NCBI GenBank assembly: GCA_947846985.1
Contig: CANTUZ010000005.1
Location: forward strand, 11,278,001 to 11,342,000
Length of the DNA: 64,000 nucleotides
Origin: Fratercula arctica
Lineage: Eukaryota > Chordata > Aves > Charadriiformes > Alcidae
Direction: 5' to 3'
Shown: positions 39,379 through 50,600 of the stretch, in pieces
Layout of the letters: every line of letters starts with the position of its first letter
Numbering within the stretch: the stretch's first letter is position 1
Program-made: the position numbers and the translations under genes
The notes under the pieces: model-generated
Databases searched by the model: none
The model's input: the letters and a program-made list of their open reading frames with translations, nothing else
Told to the model about the DNA's origin: nothing

Positions 39379-39480
39379 CTCCGCGCCGCGGCCCCCCTCC
39401 GCGCACCGCCAGCGCGCCGCGCTCCGACGGCAAACTTCGCCCGCCGCCCCCGGGCCGCCCCAGCTATTTATGGCCCCGCG
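39379..39480 (-). other. Inferred noncoding first exon of an unidentified minus-strand gene
   Basis: This exon is inferred, not seen as a transcript. The 3' edge is set by a strong minus-strand splice donor, GCGGAG|GTAAGA, with the last exon base at 39379 and the intron starting at 39378. The 5' edge is set by placing a start site about 30 bases downstream of the TATA-like box at 39504-39512, giving roughly 39480; use of the box at 39464-39473 would give about 39441. No ATG occurs on the minus strand in this interval, so the exon would be 5' untranslated, which explains why no coding sequence is visible. The next exon is not recognisable in the window. The gene cannot be named. Confidence 0.5.
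39464..39473 (-). promoter_or_regulatory. CArG-like / TATA-like box 1
   Basis: On the plus strand it reads CTATTTATGG, one base from a CArG box (CCWWWWWWGG, the SRF site). On the minus strand it reads CCATAAATAG, TATA-like. It is the most downstream of three similar A/T-rich boxes within about 50 bases. Confidence 0.4.
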
Positions 39481-39481
39481 C

Positions 39482-39491
39482 CTATTTTTAA
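39482..39491 (-). promoter_or_regulatory. MEF2-type box 2
   Basis: CTATTTTTAA on the plus strand exactly fits the MEF2 consensus YTAWWWWTAR. It lies between the other two A/T-rich boxes, 18 bases from box 1 and 22 bases from box 3 start to start. Confidence 0.45.
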
Positions 39492-39503
39492 TCCGCCGCT
39501 TGG

Positions 39504-39512
39504 CTATTTATA
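39504..39512 (-). promoter_or_regulatory. TATA box candidate / MEF2-like box 3
   Basis: The minus strand reads TATAAATAG, a canonical TATA box, in an otherwise GC-rich context. The same bases on the plus strand (CTATTTATAC) miss the MEF2 consensus by one position. Its placement about 130 bases upstream of the splice donor at 39378 is what sets the minus-strand reading of this promoter. Confidence 0.5.
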
Positions 39513-39629
39513 CCGCGGCGGTAGGTTGCCGCGGGCCGGCGGACGGAGCCCTCGGAGGATGAGTTGCTGCCCGGCCGGCGGCGGGGCGGGCCGGGCTCCC
39601 GGCCGGGCTGCGCGGCGCCAGCGATGCGA

Positions 39630-39656
39630 GGAATGCGCGGAATGAGGGGAGGAATG
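39630..39656 (-). promoter_or_regulatory. Triple TEAD (MCAT) motif cluster
   Basis: GGAATG occurs three times on the plus strand, at 39630-39635, 39639-39644 and 39651-39656. On the minus strand these read CATTCC, twice followed by T, as in the MCAT element CATTCCT bound by TEAD factors. The start-to-start spacing is 9 and 12 bases, roughly one helical turn each. The cluster is 120-150 bases upstream of the TATA candidate. TEAD binding to this motif is established; its use here is inferred. Confidence 0.5.
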
Positions 39657-39722
39657 AAATGAACGCGGGAGCGGGGCGGCCGCGGGGCGGAGCGCGGCCC
39701 GCCGCCCCCTGCGGCCGCGGGC

Positions 39723-39764
39723 GGGCGGGGCGGCGGGCGGGGCCTCCGCGCAGCGCTGACCTCA
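39723..39764. promoter_or_regulatory. GC-boxes and a CRE-like element
   Basis: Two GGGCGGGG boxes (39723-39730, 39735-39742) fit SP/KLF binding. TGACCTCA at 39757-39764 reads TGAGGTCA on the minus strand, one base from the CRE palindrome and also containing an AGGTCA nuclear-receptor half site. All lie 210-260 bases upstream of the TATA candidate. Confidence 0.4.
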
Positions 39765-39871
39765 TAGGGGAGCCCGCGGGAGGGGGCCCGGCGGGAGGGG
39801 AGTCTGGGGTACCGCGCTGTGCCGCCCCGCCGCGGGGCCACCCGGCTGGCGGGTGGGCGTCTGCCGCGCCG

Positions 39872-39990
39872 CGCAACGGGGGTCACGCAACGGGGTCTGC
39901 AGCGCTTCGCTAAGGGCTTGCAGCGGGGGTTGCAGTGCTTTGCAAGAGAGTTGCAGAGTGTGGGGTCGCAATCGGGGTCTGCAGTGGGCT
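39872..39990 (+). repeat. Degenerate minisatellite of GCAACGGGG/TTGCAG units
   Basis: Variants of GCAACGGGGGTC, GCAACGGGGTCTGCAG, GGCTTGCAGCGGGGGTTGCAG and TCGCAATCGGGGTCTGCAG follow one another. They give an imperfect tandem array at the upstream edge of the CpG island. Unit boundaries are blurred. Several shadow frames here come from the repeat. Confidence 0.65.
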
Positions 39991-41250
39991 ACAGGAGCTG
40001 ACTGGGCCCTGGTGGATGGGGAGGCTTCCCTGGGGAACCCAGTTTACCCTTACACACATCCAACCCCTGGGTGCACTGCAGAGCCCTGTGCAAACCTTCC
40101 CCCCCACCACCCGCGCCAGTCCCTAAGAAACGCAGCCTGTGCTCAGAGGGCCCTCTGCAGCACCCCAGGGCCCAACGGAGTCACGGGACAGGGGGTGAGC
40201 AGGAAGGCTTTGTATTATATGTCACACCCCAAATCAACGCGGACATAGCATGGCCCAGGGGCCACAGTCTTCACCCTGAATCCAGGTCACGACCTTTCTC
40301 ACAAACCTGACACCAGCTTCAGATTTCACAATGCAAGTTTTGCACCACTCCAGTTGTGAGCCTAAGTGCCATTAAGACTATCTTTACCCTTCTTGGACTG
40401 GTGCAACCCATCCCCCAGAAATGCTCCATAAGCATTATCATAAGGCATGTCTCCTTCAGTTAACAATCCGCTACCTTATGGAAATAATGACCGGGCAGGC
40501 ACAGCTGTTGTGCTTGTGAAAATTTGTATTTGCATAAGCAGAATGGATAACTGGACACCTCAGTGCCTGTTTGTGAAATAAATTGCCTATTTTGATGTAC
40601 AAACATATTTTTCTATCTACCGTTGAAAGTCTGCCCAGCAGGACTACCACTTTTGGAGATGTCAGGAAAATCACATTACAGCCTCAGAAGAACTACATGT
40701 TGATGTCATCAGACAGCAACATGCTTACGTCACATGTAACTTCATGACATGCTGGTGGAATTCACAATAAATGCCCTGTATATTATTTGTGTATGACAGT
40801 AAGAAAAGATGCCGGGCACATCTCTCTGTGACTACCAGAGACATGCTCGTCCTGATGCTTTCCCAGTACCAATCTTGTAAGACAGCCATGCTGATAACAG
40901 CCACCATTTTAGCCGGTGATTGACCCAGGAGCCTCGTGAAAAAGAGTCACTTAAAGCTCATGTTGCAGTTCACACAGAGCCTGCGCCTATTTTTCACCTT
41001 TGTGGACCAGGCACAGAATGCGTATGACAGGCAGTGCAAGCAGAAGATGCAATCACACAAATGATACTGACTGAAATCTAGTAAAACCCAAACCTACAGA
41101 AACAGAACGCAACAATGTCAAGTTTGAGCAGGTGTTAGTGAAAGGATTGGGAGAATGCAAAAATGTACATATTTTAGGGTATTTTTTTCCCCACACCATT
41201 CCACAGTGGCTGAAAAATTTCTTCCCCAAAGTAGGCTACAAGGAACCCCT

Positions 41251-41294
41251 ACGCACGCGCGCTCTCTCTCTCCCTCTCTCTCTCACACACACAG
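41251..41294. repeat. CG/CT/CA simple repeat
   Basis: ACGCACGCGCG is followed by an imperfect CT array and then CACACACACA. Minus-strand and plus-strand frames through it are artefacts. Confidence 0.8.
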
Positions 41295-42381
41295 AATTTC
41301 TTTTCCCTTCCTCCTTTCCAAATAGCTCTAGTACTGTGGTCTAAAAGTGTCTTAGTGCCTGCACAATTTGTAAAATTCAGTCGCTTTGCAGATGCCTGTA
41401 CGAAAGCCACAGCCTCTTGAGTGTACCCAAAATTTACCAACTCTTTTCCAAAGCTGGAACAGAAAAACAGAAAAAAACATTGCCCCCAACCTCTATACCA
41501 TAGATTTTTTAATCACTAGACCTACACTCACTCCACTATGTTCCCTGCATGCGCAGGAATGTGAAATGACTTTAAATGAATGGGATTTTTTTTTCCCATA
41601 AGGCTTGCAAAGAAAGTACCAAGAACACTGACTCTAACTTCCATGCCTGTGCAGGGCCCAAAAGGTATCATAGCTCTGTATACATGGAGGGAGACTAGCA
41701 AATTTTTGGACAATGGATAAGTAGAGTTTGAAAACTTCCTACCTACAGCAGCTCCACAAATGAAAACTTTGCAGGATTAGGCTCTCCTAGTAGAAAAGAA
41801 AAAAAGGGGTTTATTTCTACACCCATGGTTGTGGATGAATATGAATCAAACTTAAACCAGGTTGTAGCTGTTTGCCCATATCTGCAGACAGACAGTTCAG
41901 TAGCTCTTTTGCCATGCAGAACTCTTTCAAGAAGAATAATTAAATTTACCTGATGTTTGTGCATTTTTCTGTTAACTGCGAGCAGCCAGGAAAGCTCACA
42001 AAATTCTGATTATTTCTCAGGTTTTGAAACTCTGTACGTTAGTGTTCTTCACAGGCAGTGAGGTCTCAAAACAAATGCTTGGGGAGGACTGGAGGTCTTC
42101 CATTAGCACAATGGAAAATTTCATCCACAATCCACAGTTTCCAACTCAAGGCTGAGTCCTGACAATATCTTGCTCACAGGCAACTATACCAACTAAACTA
42201 CTGAAAGTGAGGCCAAGATGAACAGCAAACTAGTATGGTGAGTAAATCATGCACTTGCTGAGCATAGGTCTGTGGGCCATGAAGCTCCAGATAAAACCAA
42301 TAGCCTCTGAACACTGAGGTACGGAAATTGTGACAAGTATCTAACTTTCTGGCCTCTTGGCTCCTGTATCCTGTAGGTTGT

Positions 42382-42421
42382 CTTGTTATGTCGTGTCATG
42401 CCATGTTATGCCATACCATAT
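42382..42421 (+). repeat. Short degenerate tandem of TGTTATGCCA-like units
   Basis: About four imperfect copies: TTGTTATGTCG, TGTCATGCCA, TGTTATGCCA and TACCATA. Low copy and diverged. Confidence 0.5.
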
Positions 42422-42840
42422 TGGCAGTCGCTTCAAAAAATACATACCTGGAATCCCAATGATTTTCTGACAGAAAAAAAATGTGTACGGGGGAGAGAGG
42501 TCTGTGCACGTTAACAGAAGGTGAGGATGAGGAAAGATGACATCAGTATCATCCAGCCTGTTAATCCAGCCACTGTCTTCCTGCAAGCTTCTTTGGAAGC
42601 TCTGTAGATGAAGAAGGAAGGTACATTGGAGGCACATTCATACACAGAGAACTTGCTCTGATGAACTGCCTGCCCTGTGTTTATTGATGGATGGCTTCTT
42701 CAGGCACACAGGTGTGCTGCAAATTACAAAAGCTGAAGAAAACAAAGGGACATTGGGACAAGCCCAGACAGGGGCATTTCCTGGGGACAAATGCTTATCT
42801 CAGCTCGAAAGGAGACATGTAAGTAAGGAATATGGGAAAA

Positions 42841-43235
42841 TACATTAAGAAAGAGAAAGAATGAGATTCAAGAGACAGACACCAACAGAAAGACTTCAGG
42901 GAGAGAGACTGGAGAAAGACAAGAGACGCAGAAAAGAGCAGAGGAGGGACAGCAAGGGAAATACTTGTGACTATAGAATGAAGGCAGGAAGAATAAAAAG
43001 AAAGTTAAAAAAGGGGGATAAGAATGGAGAAAGGGAAACCTGCAGAAGAAAAGGAATTGATGGGGCAGAAAGAACAGCTGAAGGGCAATCATCCAGGAGA
43101 GCAAGGGAGACTGCAGTTTATGAGAAGAAAACCAGGAAGCAGTAGAAACAGGAGATGGCAGTGAGGAAAGGGAATTTGCTTAACAATGAAAGGAGTAAGG
43201 TAAGGAAGGGTAGAAAGAACAAGCAAAAGAATATA
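42841..43235 (+). repeat. Purine-rich (AG) tract
   Basis: Nearly 400 bases dominated by A and G on the plus strand, with AAAG, GGAG and GAAA words and few pyrimidines. It keeps a 95-codon frame open (42861-43145) that encodes an almost purely Lys/Arg/Glu/Gln-rich peptide, and a complementary Phe/Leu/Ser-rich frame. Both follow from base composition and have no domain support. Confidence 0.7.
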
Positions 43236-46200
43236 CTATTAGAGAATAAAGGTCTGTAGTACTACTGAGTCTTGCATTTGTCTGTAAAATATTTTGAGGG
43301 CAAGTACTATTGAGACTGGGACAGAGGCAAGTGTGACCATACTTAAAGATAAGATGGAGGGTGGATTGTGGTTTACATATAGGAACCACTTTTGTCATCA
43401 TTAATGATACCACTGATAATAGGGGGCATTAGGGAGCCTAACCAAAGAGTTGTAGTTCCTTTTCCCTTTGCCATTAGCTATGTCAGGTACAGGGCACATA
43501 ACTTACATGTTTCATCCCAGCCACCCAAAGACAGATGATGCTTTTAAGTCTCCAAGAGATGAAATGGTACCCAAAGATACTGGGTTAACAGAATTCCTAG
43601 CTTACTCTAGGAATAAGTAAACTCTCATCTGTCTAGAGAGTACTGGCAGACGAAAACAAGATGGACTTTGCAAGTTTTAGATCCAGAGCCCATTTTGGAC
43701 TTGGAATGAATCTCAAAGCTCAAAATGCTTGGATTCAGTGTTTTGGTTACAAGCACTGAAAGAATTTTAAACTTAGTATTGCAGTTCTAAACTTTGAATT
43801 GCAGTTCAGATTAGGATAACCGCTAATCTCAGGAAATGCTTAAAAGCAGTATGTAGATTAGGGTTAATCTGTAGTGTGTAAAGTATTAAATACCCAAATC
43901 AATGTGTTATTGAACATGCCAACAAAAATACTATGGGGAAGCTGTAATGTAATGGAACAGAGCTCTCCATATTATAAATCTAGCTGCTGAGCTTTGTAAA
44001 GCAGCAGACAGTGTAAAGAATGAAAACAAATAACAGTTTAATAATGAATTACAATAATTGAGTCGAGAGGAAGCCAGGACATGAACCACGGCCTCAGAGC
44101 CCAACTGAGTTAAAATAGTTCAGAGAGCAGAAATATATAATTTCAGACAATTCTGGTTCCTTATTTCTAAAGGTGAACTGAGAGCTTTTTAAAATTACAC
44201 GACCAGGGTCCAGGGCTGTGTATTTCTCCCATTGATGAAATCACTAACATCAAAATGGTGTGGCTCTTGTCCTGCTTTAGAGCAAACAATGGAAGCACAG
44301 CAGCCTGTTCCTTCTACTGATAGCAAGAATTCTTAGCACCAGTGATTGAAACAAATTACTGTGAAAACCACTTGGGTGGTTGGGCTTTTAAAAAATATTT
44401 CGCACTACAAATTTTGTTGTGTTGCCATCATTTTCTGCTGTGGGAAAAAAGGAGAAAAAAATTCCCATTCAAATTCCCAAAGAATCTCTTTTCTTTGATT
44501 CATCAAAATTTCAGGTTTCTGAGCACTTCTCAGCCTGCTTAATATGCAAATGGCATATTTTGTTCCCTCCCTTCACTTTGTCCCAAATTTATAATGGTAT
44601 TTTGATGCTTGAAGTTAGGTGTAGGTATTTTTAATCCTCTTCAGTACCTAAGTGCCTAATTTCCTTTGATTTCAATGGCTTTTAGCAATAAAAATAACAA
44701 TAACATAATAATAAAAGACACCTTATTGTTTATCTTAACCACCTAAGTACCTTTAGAGACTTCCTTTGGATCATGCTCAAAAATCTACATCCAAGGAATA
44801 TTTCAAAGCACTTAAAAGCACCATCTGCTGTGAGATTTGTTGTACAAGATCATTCACGAGCATTCATTTCTCTCACCAAAATGACTCCACAGGTAACTTC
44901 TACAGGGAGAGGCAGGGGCCAGGCTTCCTTCTTTCCAAAATGAATAATTTCTAAGCAGGCCTTTTCCAGTCACCAAAAAGGACATACTAACACCATTCCT
45001 GGTGTCAGTTTGTCCCAGCACACCACTGTGGCAGCTGGACTGGCTCCCCGCTGCCTGCCTCCACCTCTGAGCTGTGGCATGTCCTTTCATGGGCAGGCCT
45101 CGTCTTTGTCTCCTGTAACACTGCTGCTTCCAAATCAGCCCATGGCCACCTTGCCACCACCACAAAGGCAACTGGTCCCACAGACCTGGCTCCCTACTAG
45201 GCCTGGCCTGGGCATCTGTCCACAGCATTTGTATGGAAAGAAGTATGTTGTGGGATGGTAAAGTCATTAACCAACCTGACAGACAAATTTCAAAGAGCAG
45301 CAGCAAACATCAGAGCTGTTATGCCACCAGAAATGGAGGACATTTCACTAGAGAAAGTGCCAGGCAGCTTCATCAGAGACAGCAACTCCTTCTGCAATAA
45401 AACAAATTCCGCTTTCACTATTGATTTTGCTGAGACTGCAAAAGGTGTAAATCAGTGCAGCATTTGGACCTGTCTGCTTATGAACAACTTTGGGCATACG
45501 CATGACATGGAGCTGCATACATTGGCTCCCCTGGCTGCTGCTTCACCTAATCCCTGGAAAGCCACGTGCTAAGGGAGAATTTGCCAGATATTGGGACAGG
45601 ATATCAAAACCAGTGAACCACAAGTGACAGTGTCTAAAGTGAAAACAAACTGTCCCAGACAAGGGAGAATTGTTTAATGCTCCTTATCAGTACAGAGTCC
45701 AAAGTATCATTGGAAGTTCTGATAAATACAAAACCTAACTTCATCTGAAGTAGAAGGGATATCTGGTATATGACCGAGGCAAGTAGGATAGACTGCACAC
45801 TGAAGGCCCAACTAGAATATAGTTATCCTTATTTTACATGGATTTTTCCATTTCTCCATTCATAATGCAGGTAGAACCATACATGGTAAATAGAATTGGG
45901 AGAAAACCAAAGTGAAAAAGTCAGAAGTCTGCAGAGGTGTTAAGGGTGATGTTGCTAAAAAAGGAAAAAGTCAGAAGAGATACATCCTCCTGTTACATTC
46001 TCTTCTATGCCATCTGCATAATGAGACCTGCAAAAAGTACCTGAGTTCCTGTTGCCTCATTATTTTCTCAGTGCATATGCTTCTGGTATAATATAGAAAA
46101 TTCTTCCAGCCACCTGCAAAACTCAGGGTTTGTTCAGGACAGAACTGGGAAGCTGAAAGAGTACAGCACTATTTCTGAGGCAACTCAAACCTAGCAGGAC

Positions 46201-47572
46201 TCAGTCTTTCTGCTTTTGAAGGGAGGAAGCAGGAGAGTAGAGGCAAAGGAAAGGGACTCTTAGAAGAATATATTGCTGTTTCCTGTTAAACTTGACTATT
46301 CAGATGTTCAAATGAGTATAAAAGGAAATCTAAAGAGAGGTAATGCATTCCTTACTGCGCCTAATCCTTGAAGGCCAGGCTTACATGACTTTTTGGTAGG
46401 AAAATTACAAAGAGCAATTTGCATTTGGTTGGCTAATGAAAGAAGAAAAAAATTACCTAAAGCTGCTGGGAAATCATAACAGTGTATGGGTATGTAGTTA
46501 GACAGACTCAGTTCTCGGGGATGAGAACTACTGAATCAAGTTTCTGGAATGGCCATTACAGAATTTGTAGCAGTAAATATCACCATGTAAATCCCGACCT
46601 TTCCTCATCTTTCCCAGGGGGAACCACAAATATTTTTCATCTAGCCAGTATTTAGGAAGGCAATTTTGGAAACAGGAGAAAGAAAAGTCATCTGCAGATA
46701 TAGGAGCCACTGAGGTTAGCTGGTGCTCTAGTCTATCAGAATAGGATCCTCAACTTTAGTTTTAATATTGGACTGTCTGTTCTCTCACTGCTTTTTCTCT
46801 GTCATGTTCCAGTAATGACAAACAGTAAATGAACCGACAGTGTTACCCACTTGAAATTAAAACAACTGCTTAATGCTCTTAAAATTCAGTTTTGCAGCTT
46901 TGCAAGCTGCAGTGGATGGGCTGGCTGCTGTGAAGCTTAATCCTGATTACAAATGCTCTCTTTGTTCTAGCTTTTCTACTCATATGCTCATGATGCATTA
47001 CATCCCATAGAGAGGCAGTCAGGACATATTGCCATGGAACTGGGTACCATCTCAAACAGGTATCCTGCAGGAAGAGCAATGTGTCCCAAAGGTGGGGGAA
47101 CAGCTGTACAGTTTTAACGAACAGGTTTTGGCAGAAGAAAGACAGGGATGACAGCAAGTCACACCAGTCGGTAAAAGTTCAGGGCTCAGGGCTGTGTGCC
47201 ACACAGCACACAGGGCAAAGTGGTCTGCCCACAGTGGGTGTCACAGGTAAGTGGGATACATAAGGAACTGTGAATCACAGGCCCTATAAATGGTCATTAA
47301 ACAGTTGGGTAGAAGTGTGTCAAACAATGAGGTGATGTAATGGACAAATGCTTATCATAAACACAAAGAGAATCCTGACCTCATTTCACATATGATTTCA
47401 TCTTAGGTGACCTCACAAGTGCAGTTACTCTACCACCTGCACAGCCTTGTATGTTTTATGTGCTTCTTTTACCCTCTAGATCCTGAAGAAATTAGTTAAT
47501 TTGTTATTTTTCACAATCAGTCCCAGATGGATGATGTCTGTCAGCATTTCCTGATTTACATAACATTTATCA

Positions 47573-47670
47573 TTTTCAAAGCACTTTATAAACACTAAGC
47601 AGCTGATCCTCACACCACCCCTGTGCCCTAAGCATTAGTACTTCCTTTTTACCAACTGAAAATTGTTATG
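47573..47670 (+). repeat. Ancient LINE 3'-end fossil (L3/CR1-like)
   Basis: The order ATTTTCAAAGCACTTTATAAACA, GATCCTCACACCACCCCTGTG, AAGCATTAGTACTTCCTTTTTACC matches the 3' region shared by very old amniote LINEs (CAAAGCACTTTACAAAC, CCTCACAACACCCCTGTG, TATT..CCCATTTTAC). The first words also match the fossil at 21010-21110. Subfamily cannot be assigned by eye. Confidence 0.5.
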
Positions 47671-50600
47671 GAAAGTCAAAGCAATCCTCACAGTAGCTAA
47701 GGTAACAGCAGAACTCAGTACCATCCCATTTTTTAACTGCTCTTCATGCCTCTAGCACATCACACTTTTCTAATGCAAACACATCTACCACACTGCCCTC
47801 CGGTAGTTCTCTTTTCTTTCTTATTTACATATAAAAATCCTCTCCCCAGCTCTGTTAGTTCTTGCAACTTTTTGGTCTCTGGTACAGTTGCAGAGCCAAC
47901 CTCCCAACTTGTCTACAAGTCAGCTTCCAAAGTACTCTAAAACAAATGAGTACAACTTTTGTGCCTTAAGATATTGTATCCCAAATGTCTGTCAGGTACA
48001 ATCATTAGTTTTTAAAAGTAATATTTTTAATTTATTCACTTAATATGAGGTCACAGAGTCATTCAAATTCCTTGTGGGTACAGAACTGAGGTTCACTGAA
48101 AATCAGGCCCCAGCTGAGCTTTGGTGAATTTTTAAAGTAAGCAATTAAATGGCTTGTAAAATAGAGGTATTTCAGAACTGACATCAGTAACTGTTGGAAA
48201 GAACTGAAACTCTGAACGGCTGTGTTCTTAGCTGCAGTAGAGCATTCAGCAATGTTAAACTCCTTCCAAGCACATACAAAGGGATGTAATTTGATTTATT
48301 AATAATAATGGCCTTACATATGTAGTTATAGGCAGGTGAAAGCTTTTGAGTCACTTCTAACTGCTGACGGCAAGTAAAGAAGAAACACTGGGTAGTAGTT
48401 AGACAAAATTAGAAGCCTGTAGCCCCTTCCTTGGGCAATGTTTCTTCATTTAACCTTGTCCATACTAGCAAAGAGTAGTGGTACAGGGCTGAATTCTGCT
48501 AGTACACCAACACCTGCCAGCCCCTCAGCACAAAAAAGCTCTATGAACCGTCTGCTCATTTGGGTCATACCATTCGCACAAAAAATTACCTGAACAAAAA
48601 TTCAGTGCAAGAAGTTTTGTTTATTATATTGTCTTTTCCTCCCTTCCTTTTTGAAATGTTTTCCCCATACTGGCACAGGTGACCCCAGCATTTTACTGTG
48701 CTCCTTGCAGAAGAAAGCAGTGGTCTGTTCCAGCTTTTCTGGGCAAGTCATTAGTGGAGGTAGTCCTCCAAACTGGGAACTGAAAGGACACATAATCTCT
48801 CCATTCCATGAGACCAGAAGCATGGTCACTCATATACCTTCTCAAACAGGTAAGTGGGCTTCATTAGTTTTGTGGCTTTGGTGTAGCCTGGGCAAAATTT
48901 ACTTGTTGGCTACATCTGGACTGGAATTAGCCATTAAGGTATCACTGCATTATAACTCCTGCTTACTCTGTTCTCCTTTGCAATAAAAGAATTAGAGGTT
49001 GAAAATGGGCCAGAGGGAATGGGAAAACTAAAGCTGGTTGGAAGAGCTACTTGCTCAGAAGGAGCATTCATTAACTTTATATTTTATATCAGTAGGCTAG
49101 GCATGCATGCTCCTTCTGACCATGCATTATAGCAAAACAATGGGGAAAATAAACTTGCATGGGATCAAGTTATTTTAGTAAAATATCAATATTAACATCC
49201 TACATGTATAAAATATCGTCCATACCTTTTTGTTCTGTTTTCTCTAGGTGACTTTTCTATCCTGTAGGTGTCTCATGAATTCAGACCAGTGGAAAACAGT
49301 TAAGTAAAAACTGTTTGTTTGAGACATGGGTTTGTTCTGCCGCCCAGGTTTGAAGGGGGTGAGATGTTTACCTACATTTCATTCCAGCATTGGCTCAGAC
49401 ACACAAGCCAGTTACAGTGGCTTAGCAAGGCAATGCATACCAGCTGAACTACGGCTGCTCAGTTATGTCAGAGCTCTTCATGGCATATATGGGAATCCAA
49501 CATACAGAATATGAATTAGGCATCCAGGCTGCAGCACTGGGAAGGGACTTTTACTCCTGCCTACATAGTTTTTAACCTCTAAAACCATGAAACGAGCTAT
49601 TACAGTGTGGCAAAGGAATGACTGGGTGACACGTGCTGTGCTTCTTCTAAGGCACCACTATTAAGAGCTGATGGCTTATGTTATTGGTGAGGAGGAGAGT
49701 TAAACTATTAAAAACCTAATTTACGTCTCTTTCTTCACTGTGTGACTCAAACCAGTTTTGCAATCTGTTACAGGTTAACTAGCCAGGGTTAGGCAGGGTG
49801 GGGCCTGTAGCAGATTGAAAAACTGGTTTATTCAATTCACAGAGCAAGAAAACATCCTTAAAAATAGGTATTCTAGAAGACGACCAGATATCTTCCTGTC
49901 AATTATGGCACATCATGCAGCAAAACAGATTTTCAGGCCCCTCAGCTTTCCCTGCTGCATTGAGTGAGAGACACTGTGTGCAAGTCACGTGCAAGCAGAG
50001 GCCACCCAGTATTGTGCTGCAGCTGAAGAGCATGCCTTTCTTTCAGCTTGAGGCTACACTCAGAGGCACACCCTCACCTGCAGCCTCTCTCCTCTCCTCC
50101 ATAACTCAGTGTGCCAAATGCAGCTGGTTAATAGATCACAGATCAGACCGACCAGCTGCTTCCAGCATATGGGGTCATGGAGCAGGGGAAGCTGCAGGGC
50201 CACTCTGCAAATGTGTGAGATGCTGGCCTGGAGCTGTCTGGAGATCAACAGGTGATTTCAAGTAGGGAAAGAAATGGAAAAGAGCTGTACTGTTTTCAGC
50301 AAAAGAGAGAGGGAATCCAATCTGTTGTCTCCTGCAGGGTTTTGTTCTTTTTGAGAGGGTAGGCAGAAATGCAGATGATGACAGTTGCAGGCTTACCTTG
50401 TGGGCTATCTTGTACAGCTTCATCTGGACACGAGATGTACCACACAAGGTGGTGACATAGGTGTATCTGAAAGCTCTCTTTCAATGCTAAACTGAGGAAG
50501 ATGGAATACACAAAGCATGGGAAAAAATATTAAATTACATCAAAAGTCTACTGTATACGTGTTAAAATATGTGACAGATGGTTTCAGAATTTTGCACCCT

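Larger units (their letters stand above)
38840..39920. promoter_or_regulatory. CpG island with promoter
   Basis: About 1.1 kb of very GC-rich, CpG-dense DNA stands out sharply from the AT-rich surroundings. It contains many CGG/GCC words, GGGCGGGG GC-boxes at 39723-39730 and 39735-39742, and clustered factor motifs. In vertebrates such islands mark gene promoters. The internal order of TATA-like boxes and a minus-strand splice donor argues for minus-strand transcription. The long open frames across it on both strands (for example 38811-39272 and 39488-39886) reflect GC bias and low stop-codon frequency, not proteins. Bidirectional transcription cannot be excluded. Confidence 0.9.

Noticed and set aside
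38811..39886. Long open frames of 108-153 codons on both strands across the CpG island
   Set aside because: They arise from GC-rich composition with few stop codons, overlap each other on both strands, are Pro/Arg/Ala/Gly-rich without domains, and several start at non-ATG codons.
42861..43145. 95-codon highly charged open frame
   Set aside because: It is explained by the purine-rich tract; no domain, no splice context and no codon pattern suggesting selection.
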